Origin: Ignavibacteriota bacterium
GTDB lineage: Bacteria > Bacteroidota > Ignavibacteria > Ignavibacteriales > Ignavibacteriaceae
Assembly (NCBI GenBank): GCA_013285405.1
Contig: CP053446.1
Coordinates: 1,587,985 to 1,651,984 of the forward strand
Reading direction: 5' to 3'
Length of the DNA: 64,000 nt
Within the stretch, counting starts at the first letter, position 1, and every line of letters begins with the position of its first letter. A program made the position numbers and the translations under genes. The notes beneath the pieces were generated by a model that worked only from the letters and a program-made list of their open reading frames with translations, searched no databases and had not been told where the DNA came from. Positions 9,524-18,086 of the stretch are shown in pieces.

Positions 9524-10901
9524 TGATGAATACAAGGGTTATAAAGGAGAAGCATTAAAAACACTTCAGAAGTTTAATGCGCTGGTATGGAGCGATGTGG
9601 AGATTTCGACAGATGACGGAAATTTCAAAGGACTTATTCTTCCTCGTTCGGAAACTGCTGATGAATTCCATATCGTCATAAAGCTTCCCGTTGGTTACAA
9701 CATTGGTATTGCAGCAAGGAAAATTAAATCAATAAATATTTTTGGGAGGAAAGAAGCTCACTACAAAATTCCCGAAAAAGATTTTCCATACGATCCAAAA
9801 AAACCAAAAGTAAAACTTCTCGGAACTGGTGGAACTATTGCAAGCCGGCTTGATTACAGAACCGGTGCTGTTATTCCCGCTTTTTCTCCCGGTGAACTTT
9901 ACGGCTCTGTCCCTGAACTTGCTGATATCTGCAATCTCGAAACTGAAAAACTTTACGGAGTCTTCAGCGAGAATATGGGTCCTGATCAGTGGATTGGTTT
10001 GGCCGAAGCAATTGGTAAAGAAATTGAAAAGGGTGTTCAGGGAATTGTGATCGGTCACGGAACGGATACAATGCATCACACTTCTGCAGTACTTTCGTTT
10101 ATGATTCAGAATTCTCCGGTCCCGATTGTTATGGTTGGTTCACAGCGTTCCAGTGATAGACCTTCATCTGATGCTGCACTGAACCTTATTCACTCAGTTA
10201 CAACTGCAGCAAAAAGTGATATCGCCGAAGTAATGGTTTGTATGTTTGGTCCAACAAGCGATCTGTACGGACTTCTTCACCGAGGAACTCGTGTTAGAAA
10301 AATGCATTCGAGTTACAGATCAACTTTCAGAACAATTGGAGATATTCCTATTGCAACTGTTAGCCGCGAAAAAATAACACCGCTTCGTAATGATTATATA
10401 AAAAGAAGATATGATAACAATGTAAAAGTAAACGCTGTGTTTGATGAGAGAGTTGCTATTGTTTATTACTACCCGAATATGAAACCGGATATGATTGATT
10501 CGCTCGTTGATAACGGTTACAAAGGAATTGTAATAGCAGGAACAGGACTCGGACACGTAAACAAACCTCTTTATCCCGCACTAAAGTATGCACAGGAAAA
10601 AGGTGTAGCTGTTTATATGACAGTTCAAACTTTATGGGGCTACGTGCAAATGTATGTTTACGATACCGGAAGAGATATGATGGAACTCGGTGTAATTCCC
10701 GCAGCAAATATGCTTCCAGAAGTTGCGTATGTAAAACTTGGCTGGGCACTTGGACAAACAGATGACCTCGAAAAGATAAAAGAGATTATGCTAACTCCTA
10801 TTGCCGGAGAAATTACAGAACGCGAACCAAGCAACGGTTATCTCATCTACCAGGGTGGCTTACCTGAGGTTGAAGATTTTATAAAGCAGTTCAGGAAATA
10901 G
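9513..10901 (+). CDS. gatD: Archaeal-type Glu-tRNA(Gln) amidotransferase subunit D
   Basis: A 462-residue GatD. Residues 1-95 form the N-terminal beta-barrel domain that distinguishes GatD from plain asparaginases. The L-asparaginase type I domain follows, with both catalytic signatures: GTGGTIASRLD (nucleophile Thr about 108) and IGHGTDTMHHT (Thr-Asp about 184-185). It hydrolyses glutamine and passes ammonia to GatE. The start ATG lies inside the last codons of gatE and has a strong AAAGGAG site at about 9498-9504. Residue 1-95 content and coupling to gatE argue against a simple asparaginase. Confidence 0.93.
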   Translation: MSNNDEYKGYKGEALKTLQKFNALVWSDVEISTDDGNFKGLILPRSETADEFHIVIKLPVGYNIGIAARKIKSINIFGRKEAHYKIPEKDFPYDPKKPKVKLLGTGGTIASRLDYRTGAVIPAFSPGELYGSVPELADICNLETEKLYGVFSENMGPDQWIGLAEAIGKEIEKGVQGIVIGHGTDTMHHTSAVLSFMIQNSPVPIVMVGSQRSSDRPSSDAALNLIHSVTTAAKSDIAEVMVCMFGPTSDLYGLLHRGTRVRKMHSSYRSTFRTIGDIPIATVSREKITPLRNDYIKRRYDNNVKVNAVFDERVAIVYYYPNMKPDMIDSLVDNGYKGIVIAGTGLGHVNKPLYPALKYAQEKGVAVYMTVQTLWGYVQMYVYDTGRDMMELGVIPAANMLPEVAYVKLGWALGQTDDLEKIKEIMLTPIAGEITEREPSNGYLIYQGGLPEVEDFIKQFRK

Positions 10902-11101
10902 TAAAAGCATTTCAAATTACGATTTAATCATTTGACAAAGAACAACAATTGAAGTTATCCTTTTTTTGTTTCCTGTGAATCTTTCTGGTGCAGAATAATA
11001 TGACTTGCCTGAAGTAGCTCTCAAAAGTAGTTTTTAAGTGTTCAAATAAATTCATCGACCCGATAAATATTTTTCATCAACCAATATAAAGGGGTTCTGG
11101 A

Positions 11102-12124
11102 ATGAGAACAATAAATTTTATCCTATCCGCAGCAGCAGTTCTTTTTCTTATGTCTTGTGAGGAAGATCCAACATCTGCAAACTTTTCAAATGGATTGAGA
11201 AGCATCAAGCTGTATAATTTAAATAGTAATTCAGTCAGCAAAATTGAAGATGTGAATAATGTGGTTTACGATTGTGTCTTTAAAGACAGTTCTAATTTTG
11301 TTTATGCGACTTTTTATCATGCTGTGGGTGAACTGGTAGCACGAAATCTTTACTCGCATTATGGTGGCTCTAACTATTTCGAAGGTGGACCTATTTACGA
11401 TATTAAATTATATCCGGAAATAACAACGATATTTCTTACGGCGAGTGACGGCATTTATTCAGTAAACGAATATGACCAATTGGTTTCTAACTTAACAAAG
11501 AATTATGGTGCTTCATTTGCAGGACCAGTATTTATTTCCTCTATGAATTCTTTAACATACGGTAACACACTCATTTTAGAAACTAATGATGGCGTAATTA
11601 TTTCTCAAAATCTTGAATCGGCAATAATAGATACATTATTAATAGTTCGTGGAAAAATGGTTATTCCGATTTTTTCAACTGCTGATGGCACTCATCTTAT
11701 CTATACCGAGACAGATTTTAGTTCAAATGATGTTGCAATAAAATCACTAAATCTTTTTGATTTACAAGATATAAAAACATTAACAAGTTCAATTCCTATA
11801 TCAAGACTCGGTAAGAATAGATCTGTTAATGATAAAATCGTCTTCACATCTAAAGGCACTGTTTACGTTTTGGAATTAAATACCGGAAATATTTTAAATG
11901 TTGCTACAAGCGGTCAGTTTGCAGACATATCAAACGATGGGCAAAAGGTGGTCTTTACAACAGGTTCTGAAATGTATTTGATTAATTCTGATGGGACAAA
12001 TCAGAAAAAGTTAATTAGTAAAAGTGCGGAGAACAAATATGTATTTCTTCCATCCTTTTCGTCAAATGACGAGCAAATAGTGTTAGTTGAGAGCGATTAT
12101 TACTATGGTTATTATTCACAATAA
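11102..12124 (+). CDS. Lipoprotein with TolB/WD-like beta-propeller character
   Basis: 340 residues starting with a lipoprotein signal (hydrophobic residues 6-18, lipobox LMSC with Cys 19). The mature part holds repeating beta-strand text such as GQFADISNDGQKVVFTT and NSDGTNQKKLI, typical of TolB/PD40 propeller blades. It is probably an outer-membrane-associated protein of unknown ligand. The ATG follows GGGGTTCTGG. No partner gene is nearby; it marks the left border of the accessory region. Confidence 0.75.
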   Translation: MRTINFILSAAAVLFLMSCEEDPTSANFSNGLRSIKLYNLNSNSVSKIEDVNNVVYDCVFKDSSNFVYATFYHAVGELVARNLYSHYGGSNYFEGGPIYDIKLYPEITTIFLTASDGIYSVNEYDQLVSNLTKNYGASFAGPVFISSMNSLTYGNTLILETNDGVIISQNLESAIIDTLLIVRGKMVIPIFSTADGTHLIYTETDFSSNDVAIKSLNLFDLQDIKTLTSSIPISRLGKNRSVNDKIVFTSKGTVYVLELNTGNILNVATSGQFADISNDGQKVVFTTGSEMYLINSDGTNQKKLISKSAENKYVFLPSFSSNDEQIVLVESDYYYGYYSQ

Positions 12125-12308
12125 ATCACTCTAAAATATTTTTAGCACAAATTATTTGTTTTTGACAATTCCTGCTTTAACGCTAAAAAATCAATTGTAG
12201 TTTTAGCATAATTATCCCTTCGGGATTGATGTAAGATTGAAAAAATTTTCGTCAACTCATTTTGCTTGAATTTCAAACAGTTGTCCGTTGGTGTTAATTT
12301 CGTAAAAA

Positions 12309-12334
12309 TGTATAAGTAATCCCGCCTTTTGTAT
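12309..12334 (+). promoter_or_regulatory. Predicted AraC-type operator, copy 1
   Basis: TGTAT at 12309 and TGTAT at 12330 are 21 bp apart, that is two helical turns on the same DNA face, with CCCGCCTTT in the spacer. The same arrangement occurs upstream of three other redox units at 21634, 31051 and 38378. It lies about 80 nt upstream of the aldo/keto reductase start. Reading it as the binding site of an AraC-family regulator is inference. Confidence 0.55.
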
Positions 12335-12385
12335 ATGTTCATCTATCAGTTGCCAGCTTATTTTTGAATCGTAAATAACAAATAA

Positions 12386-13402
<1,017 letters not shown>

Positions 13403-13547
13403 TTTATTTTAAATTATAACTAAAGGAAAAGTATTGGTAGAATTACTGGAAACACAGGAAATGCTGAATTTCTGTGCAGAACATAATATCACTGCTGATA
13501 TTGAACTTATTAATGTTGAGCAAATCAATGAAGCATTTGAACGCTTG

Positions 13548-13569
13548 TCCGAAGGACTCCTTCGGAGGA
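13548..13569. repeat. Palindromic element, family 2, in ADH remnant A
   Basis: CCGAAGG and CCTTCGG arms around three bases, followed by AGGA. The same element at the same gene position occurs in remnant B (14647-14664), and related ones with A for G in the arms lie in two AraC remnants (43205-43234, 43496-43523). Confidence 0.6.
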
Positions 13570-13578
13570 AAAAGGAGA

Positions 13579-13599
13579 CCTGCCTACCGGACAGGCAGG
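13579..13599. repeat. Palindromic element, family 1, in ADH remnant A
   Basis: CCTGCCT and AGGCAGG arms around ACCGGAC. Related copies lie at 21907, 30894, 40997 and 43411. Here it is absent from the otherwise near-identical remnant B, so it inserted after that duplication. Confidence 0.65.
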
Positions 13600-13716
13600 T
13601 GTAAAATATCGGTTTGTTATTGATATGGGTTCTTTGAAAAGATAATCGCTTACATCTGCAGGGCAGAATTTGCTGGAGCAGATGAAATTATATAAAAGCT
13701 TTCTTCATCGCTGAAC

Positions 13717-14043
13717 TTAAGATTCAATACGATAGTTCAAAATGTCCGGATTATTTTTGAGAAGTTCTAGCAATACTTTTGTTGAACCGGTTGGATTTTT
13801 TTTACCTTGTTCCCATTGTCTTACTGAAGATGGACTAACATTCAATACCTTTGCAAACACACTTTGGCTTAGCTTAATTCTTTCTCTTATCTTCAGTATA
13901 TCTTTTGCATTTATTTCTACTTCGGGAATTTCGACTTTAAATTCTTTTAATTCTTTTTCAGTGAACGAAGTTTTTATTCCTCTTTTCAGCAAATCCTGTA
14001 CAGTATTGCCTATTGCTTTTTTTATTGATTTTCTCATAATCAT
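13717..14043 (-). CDS. higA: HigA-like XRE-family antitoxin
   Basis: 108 residues with a C-terminal Cro/cI helix-turn-helix at about 48-100 (IRERIKLSQSVFAKVLNVS, then SVRQWEQGKKNPTG). Such proteins bind the partner toxin and repress the operon. The ATG overlaps the toxin stop by 4 nt (ATGA), giving toxin-first order as in higBA. It lies between ADH remnants A and B. The name is by family resemblance and gene order; MqsA- or BrnA-like naming cannot be excluded. Confidence 0.8.
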   Translation of the reverse strand: MIMRKSIKKAIGNTVQDLLKRGIKTSFTEKELKEFKVEIPEVEINAKDILKIRERIKLSQSVFAKVLNVSPSSVRQWEQGKKNPTGSTKVLLELLKNNPDILNYRIES

Positions 14044-14408
14044 TCCTTTATTCTTATAAAATTTCCTAATTCCTCAAGCTGCTTATATTCTTCTCTGCTT
14101 ATTGATAATAAATCTTTAGATAATTTTTTGAAATATCTTAATTCCTCACTGTTTAAATTATCTTTTTCATTTTTTGAAAAACCATAAACAAAAATAGCGG
14201 CTTCGGATTCTTTAAAAACCACGATTGTTCTAAATCCACTACTTTTTCCTTGTCCTGCTTTCGGAGTACGTATTTTATATAAACCCGCGCCTAAATCAAC
14301 AACTCCAAGTTTTTTTGAAATACTTTCCAAAGTTTCTAAAAGTTTTTTATCTGTTATCTCATTCTTTATTGCCCATTTATCGAACCATTTTGTTTTTAGT
14401 TTTAACAT
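14040..14408 (-). CDS. higB: RelE/ParE-superfamily toxin (HigB-like)
   Basis: About 122 residues from the ATG at 14408. The text RTPKAGQGKSSGFRTIVVFK followed by FVYGFSKNEKDN is typical of RelE/HigB-like toxins that act as ribosome-dependent or free mRNA nucleases. I prefer the ATG at 14408 to the GTG at 14435, because the longer frame would run through a perfect palindrome (14418-14432) that looks like an operator. The antitoxin follows, overlapping by 4 nt. Confidence 0.8.
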   Translation of the reverse strand: MLKLKTKWFDKWAIKNEITDKKLLETLESISKKLGVVDLGAGLYKIRTPKAGQGKSSGFRTIVVFKESEAAIFVYGFSKNEKDNLNSEELRYFKKLSKDLLSISREEYKQLEELGNFIRIKE

Positions 14409-14417
14409 AAGCAAATA

Positions 14418-14432
14418 TATCACTTTGTGATA
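14418..14432. promoter_or_regulatory. Palindromic operator of the HigBA-like pair
   Basis: A perfect TATCAC-TTT-GTGATA palindrome ends 10 nt upstream of the toxin ATG at 14408. Its place and symmetry fit autoregulation by the XRE antitoxin dimer. Function is inferred. Confidence 0.55.
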
Positions 14433-14504
14433 CACTCTGCAAGTTACTTTTTAATTTACTTTTTGAGAGGAACTTTCTTTAGTTAATATTTCGAGTGTTG
14501 CAGA

Positions 14505-14723
14505 GGAAAGACCCACTCTTTCAGGTTCTAATATTGGTGGAATTACTGAAAATCAGGAAATGCTGAACTTCTGTGCAGAACATAATATCACTGCTGATAT
14601 TGAATTCATTAGTGTTGAGCAAATCAATGCAGCCTTTGAACATTTGTCCGAAGGACTCCTTCGGTGAAAAAAGGCAAAGTAAAATATCGTTTTGTTATTG
14701 ATATGGGTTCTTTGAAAAAATAA
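14505..14723 (+). pseudogene. Remnant B: 3' end of a zinc alcohol dehydrogenase
   Basis: The frame reads [20 protein letters not shown], then [22 protein letters not shown], and after a break the alternative frame gives KYRFVIDMGSLKK-stop. It starts a little further upstream in the parent gene than remnant A. A family 2 palindrome at 14647-14664 sits at exactly the same point as in remnant A. A and B are near-identical direct repeats of about 110-200 bp that flank the HigBA-like pair. Confidence 0.8.
14647..14664. repeat. Palindromic element, family 2, in ADH remnant B
   Basis: The same CCGAAGG/CCTTCGG palindrome as at 13548, inserted at the same codon of the ADH tail. The following family 1 element of remnant A is missing here. 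Confidence 0.6.
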
Positions 14724-14803
14724 AATCCCCAGTCAACTTTCGGTCATGCATTTGTTAGTGGAGAAGGCACAATTTCCCGGACTATAAAAATATTATTTAT
14801 AAT

Positions 14804-14819
14804 GGGCGGTATATTGCCC
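14804..14819. promoter_or_regulatory. Possible hipBA operator
   Basis: GGGC-N8-GCCC lies about 53 nt upstream of the hipB start in an A/T-rich promoter-like stretch. The short arms make this weak. Known HipB operators also use an N8 spacer, but with other arm sequences. Confidence 0.25.
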
Positions 14820-14871
14820 GAAATTTATATATTTGTGCAGTATAAAACACATTATAAAGGCATTAGAAAAT

Positions 14872-15177
14872 ATGTTACTATCTAAAACAGATAAAATCTT
14901 AAAAGAACTTGGGGAAAATATCCGGCTCGCTCGATTGAGAAGAAAATTAAGTACCCAGCAGGTTGCTGAAAGAGCGGGAATTGGCAGAAGAACTTTATAT
15001 GAAATAGAAAAAGGAAAACCTAATGTTGGCATCGGTAACTATGCTCGTGTTTTATCTGTGCTTGGATTGGAAAATGATCTGTTAAATATTGCCAGAGACG
15101 ATGAACTTGGTCGTAAACTGCAGGATGCAAAATTAATCATGAAAAAGAGAGCGCCAAAAAGAAAATCTGAGAATTAA
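14872..15177 (+). CDS. hipB: HipB-like XRE antitoxin/regulator
   Basis: About 101 residues with a Cro/cI helix-turn-helix at about 12-65 (IRLARLRRKLSTQQVAERAG and TLYEIEKGKPNVGIG) and a basic C-terminal tail ending KKRAPKRKSEN. It should bind and neutralise HipA and repress the operon. I use the ATG at 14872; a TTG at 14833 would add 13 residues not needed for the fold. The hipA start is 3 nt after its stop. Confidence 0.85.
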   Translation: MLLSKTDKILKELGENIRLARLRRKLSTQQVAERAGIGRRTLYEIEKGKPNVGIGNYARVLSVLGLENDLLNIARDDELGRKLQDAKLIMKKRAPKRKSEN

Positions 15178-15180
15178 AAT

Positions 15181-16449
15181 ATGACAAAAACAAACTCAAG
15201 AAAAGAGATACTGGTATATGCTTCCTGGATAGGACTAAAGGAGCCAACACAATTAGGAACTCTTTATTCTGAAATAGTAAGAGGTAAAGAAATATTTTCT
15301 TTTGAGTACGATAAGGGATGGTTGAAATCCAAATTTGCACAAGTTATTGATCCGGATCTTCAACTTTTCTCAGGCACGCAATATTTACCCGGCAGCAAAA
15401 ATAACTTTGGCATTTTCCTGGATTCCTCGCCCGACAGATGGGGAAGAGTTATTATGCAAAGACGTGAAGCAATTATAGCTCGAAGAGAAAAAAGACCGGC
15501 AAAAACTTTAATGGAATCAGATTATTTATTAGGTGTTTACGATGAGAACAGGATTGGAGGATTAAGATTTAAAGAAGAACCCGATGGTCCATTTTTAAAT
15601 AAAGATGAAAATCATTCAGCGCCACCCTGGACTTCTATCAGTGAATTACAGGAAGCAAGTCTGAAGTTTGAGAAAGATGAAGGATCAGATTCAGAACATC
15701 TTAAATGGTTGAATATGTTAATCGCTCCGGGATCATCACTTGGCGGCGCAAGACCAAAAGCCAGCATTTATGATTCTGCGGGAAATTTATGGATAGCTAA
15801 ATTCCCGAGTGTTAATGATACAAAAAATATTGGCGGATGGGAGATGGTCGTTTATAATCTTGCAGCAAAATGTGGAATAAATATTACCGAAGCAAAAGTA
15901 GAAAAGTTTTCAAATCATCAACATCATACTTTTTTAGTTAAGCGATTTGATAGAATAAAAAAGGAAAGAATCCACTTCGCTTCCGCAATGACAATGCTTG
16001 GCTATACAGATGATAAAGATTCTCATGCCGGTGCAAGTTATCTTGAGATTGCAGATTTTATTATTAAATATGGCGCAAGAGTAAATGAAGACCTAAGAGA
16101 ATTATGGAAAAGAATTGTGTTTAGCATTTGTGTTTCAAATACAGATGATCATTTAAGAAATCATGGTTTTATTTTATCTGAAAAAGGCTGGATGATCTCT
16201 CCAGCATTTGATATTAATCCAAATGAAACGGGTACAGGATTGAGTTTAAATATTTCCGGGAACGATAACTCATTAAGTTTTGAGCTCGCATTGGAAACTG
16301 CAGAATATTTTAGATTAGACACAAATGAAGCCAAAAAGATTATAGATGAAATTAAAAGTAAAGTTAGTAGTTGGAAGGCAGTTGCTGAAAAGTACGGAAT
16401 ATCCAAACGGGAACAGTCATCAATGGAAAAAGCTTTTAGGGTAAAATAA
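15181..16449 (+). CDS. hipA: HipA-family Ser/Thr kinase toxin
   Basis: 422 residues, close to E. coli HipA in length. It has the N-terminal HipA domain, a glycine-rich loop APGSSLGGARPK (182-193), a WIAKFPS lysine (about 207), and the catalytic loop SNTDDHLRNHGF with Asp 321 and Asn 326, followed by the metal-binding AFDIN (Asp about 343). All catalytic residues are present, so it should be an active kinase. In the studied family this phosphorylates glutamyl-tRNA synthetase and causes growth arrest. It forms a module with hipB and is followed directly by a third ADH tail fragment. Confidence 0.93.
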   Translation: MTKTNSRKEILVYASWIGLKEPTQLGTLYSEIVRGKEIFSFEYDKGWLKSKFAQVIDPDLQLFSGTQYLPGSKNNFGIFLDSSPDRWGRVIMQRREAIIARREKRPAKTLMESDYLLGVYDENRIGGLRFKEEPDGPFLNKDENHSAPPWTSISELQEASLKFEKDEGSDSEHLKWLNMLIAPGSSLGGARPKASIYDSAGNLWIAKFPSVNDTKNIGGWEMVVYNLAAKCGINITEAKVEKFSNHQHHTFLVKRFDRIKKERIHFASAMTMLGYTDDKDSHAGASYLEIADFIIKYGARVNEDLRELWKRIVFSICVSNTDDHLRNHGFILSEKGWMISPAFDINPNETGTGLSLNISGNDNSLSFELALETAEYFRLDTNEAKKIIDEIKSKVSSWKAVAEKYGISKREQSSMEKAFRVK

Positions 16450-16450
16450 A

Positions 16451-16563
16451 ATTATTCAACTCAATAGTGTTCAGCAAATTAATGAAGCATTGACAATTGA
16501 AAATCACCATTGCCTCAGCCTGGATTTTGATTTTTGTTTCTCATATTTTGCAAAGTAAAATAA
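16451..16563 (+). pseudogene. Remnant C: degenerate ADH tail fragment after hipA
   Basis: The stretch 16451-16491 aligns with the IELINVEQINEAF part of ADH remnants A and B (here translating roughly IIQLNSVQQINEA), and GCAAAGTAAAATA near 16550 matches the end part of remnant B. It is short and eroded, so it is less certain than A and B. Its place right after hipA mirrors the place of B after the HigBA-like pair. Confidence 0.45.
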
Positions 16564-16575
16564 AAGGAGTTAGCA

Positions 16576-16842
16576 ATGAATATTCAAAAAATATTTGAAG
16601 CTGTAGATGCTGATGAAATGAATTCACCGCTGCAGTCAATCATTTGGGAACTTGAACAACAGGACTATAATGTGAAGATTGAGGGACTTGTTGTTACTGC
16701 AGAAGATATGGAAGATAAATTATTTGAGGATCTTGAAAGAGCAACGAATGAATTTTGTATTGAGATAAACAAAGAAAATTTAATACAAAAATTTAAACTT
16801 GTTTTTAAAGATTATCACAAATTTTATTTCCAATGCTATTGA
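16576..16842 (+). CDS. Small acidic hypothetical protein coupled to vsr
   Basis: 88 residues, acidic, no signal peptide, family not recognised. The ATG follows AAAAGGAG, a strong ribosome-binding site. The stop codon lies 1 nt before the vsr ATG, so vsr translation probably depends on it. The close coupling suggests that it is either part of the Vsr system or simply its leader gene. Confidence 0.6.
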   Translation: MNIQKIFEAVDADEMNSPLQSIIWELEQQDYNVKIEGLVVTAEDMEDKLFEDLERATNEFCIEINKENLIQKFKLVFKDYHKFYFQCY

Positions 16843-16843
16843 A

Positions 16844-17257
16844 ATGGCGGATGTTCATTCTCCTGAAGTAAGAAGTTATAATATGAGTATGATAAGGGGA
16901 AAGAATACAAAGCCCGAAATCACAGTAAGAAAATTTTTACACTCCAAGGGGTTCAGATTCAGATTACACAAGAAAGAACTGCCCGGTAAACCGGATATAG
17001 TTCTGCCCAAAATTAAAACAGTAATTTTTATTCATGGTTGTTTCTGGCATGGACATAAAAATTGCAAATATTTTGTTGTACCCAAAACAAGAACAAAATG
17101 GTGGTTGAATAAGATTGATGGAAACAAGCAAGTAGATAAAAGAAATAATTTTAAACTCAAAAAAGCAGGTTGGAAAATCATTACTCTCTGGACTTGTCAA
17201 TTAAAACCCAAAAAGGTCGAAAAGGTATTTAATAAATTATCTGTACAACTCTGGTGA
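16844..17257 (+). CDS. vsr: Very short patch repair endonuclease
   Basis: 137 residues, the usual Vsr length. It nicks DNA 5' of T in T:G mismatches left by deamination of 5-methylcytosine. It contains the family text VRSYNMSMIRGKNTKPE, FRLHKKELPGKPDIVLP (with the metal-binding Asp), and the zinc and catalytic text FIHGCFWHGHKNC. I start at the ATG at 16844, because the frame upstream overlaps the preceding gene. It converges on the HNH gene with a 2-nt gap. Its partner methylase is surely the C5 methylase at 19714-20769. Confidence 0.93.
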   Translation: MADVHSPEVRSYNMSMIRGKNTKPEITVRKFLHSKGFRFRLHKKELPGKPDIVLPKIKTVIFIHGCFWHGHKNCKYFVVPKTRTKWWLNKIDGNKQVDKRNNFKLKKAGWKIITLWTCQLKPKKVEKVFNKLSVQLW

Positions 17258-17259
17258 AA

Positions 17260-18033
17260 TTACACAATAAATTTTTCCTTATTATGGTAAAGAAGAAATT
17301 CTTTGTCAGGCAAAAATCTTGAAGGCAAGATTATTTTTTTATTATCATATCTTAAAAAATAATTTGTAATAACCTGGCCTTTATTTTGTCTTATGAGAAC
17401 GGAAGAAATTCTGACTTTGTATTCCGGTGTTATGGTTATCAACCCGGCATCAAATGCTTTGTCGTGCAATCCGTTTATAGCAATTCCATTTCGGAGATTT
17501 AGCCTGTTCTTAATATCATCTTTCCATGGTTTTATATGTCCCGCAATGAGTAATTCTTTTTGCTGAATTCCTGTAATACAACAAGTATTGTTGTAAGCAG
17601 CTAAAACAGATTTTCTGAAAAAAGATTGATTTACTCTGACTTTTACTATTTGCTCTCTTGTTTTTCCTTCTTTTGGTAATTCGCTCTCATCTATGTTGTG
17701 CAATTGCTCTAATGATATTTTATTAATCTTTGCAAGAAGTTTTTCACTCTCAAATGGTAAGACATCCCAATTGTTATAAAACTCATACCATATTTCCTTA
17801 TCCTGTTTGCTTACGTTGTAAGCACCTTTTATTCCCCTGGCTTTCAAAGTCGGATCAAGACTGGCAAAGTTAACAAGCTTGTATGCAACAGAACTGGGAG
17901 TTCTGCCAATGAGTTTTGCAAGTTGAATAATTGCAGAATTATTTGAGTGAAGGCGACCGAAAGGAATTTTGAAATAAAGATTGATTGCTAAAATTAATTC
18001 TTCCCTTGACCATGCCCGCTGTCCTTTTTTCAT
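17260..18033 (-). CDS. HNH restriction endonuclease of the m5C system
   Basis: 257 residues. The C-terminal half is an HNH nuclease: CCITG (151-155), GHIKPWKDD (165-173) and the helix NGIAINGLHDKAFDAGLI (183-200). The N-terminal part (5-70) looks like a helical DNA-reading domain with the text IGRTPSSVAYKLVNFAS. It lies downstream of the GHKL ATPase and cytosine methylase on the same strand, which fits the restriction subunit of that system. The specificity is unknown. Confidence 0.85.
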   Translation of the reverse strand: MKKGQRAWSREELILAINLYFKIPFGRLHSNNSAIIQLAKLIGRTPSSVAYKLVNFASLDPTLKARGIKGAYNVSKQDKEIWYEFYNNWDVLPFESEKLLAKINKISLEQLHNIDESELPKEGKTREQIVKVRVNQSFFRKSVLAAYNNTCCITGIQQKELLIAGHIKPWKDDIKNRLNLRNGIAINGLHDKAFDAGLITITPEYKVRISSVLIRQNKGQVITNYFLRYDNKKIILPSRFLPDKEFLLYHNKEKFIV

Positions 18034-18086
18034 CGAGTTTATAGCAAAAATAAAAGATAATATTTAAGAAATATTAGTTAAGAAAT

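Larger units (their letters stand above)
13434..13645 (+). pseudogene. Remnant A: 3' end of a zinc alcohol dehydrogenase
   Basis: The translated tail reads [20 protein letters not shown], then QINEAFERL, and after a frame break VKYRFVIDMGSLKR-stop. This is the C-terminus of cinnamyl-alcohol-dehydrogenase-type enzymes (compare the intact gene at 39388-40569). Two palindromic elements, at 13548-13569 and 13579-13599, are inserted after ERL and cause the break. The rest of the gene is absent. It lies 31 nt after the aldo/keto reductase and is nearly identical over about 110 bp to remnant B. A 56-codon open frame from TTG 13434 exists but is probably not a gene. Confidence 0.8.

Noticed and set aside
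12142..12342. Minus-strand open frame of 66 codons upstream of the aldo/keto reductase
   Set aside because: It overlaps operator copy 1, has no ribosome-binding site and contains a short CCCTTCGGGA hairpin; I see only intergenic DNA.
13434..13604. A 56-codon gene from TTG 13434
   Set aside because: Its sequence is the tail of an alcohol dehydrogenase disrupted by two palindromes; it is better explained as a remnant.
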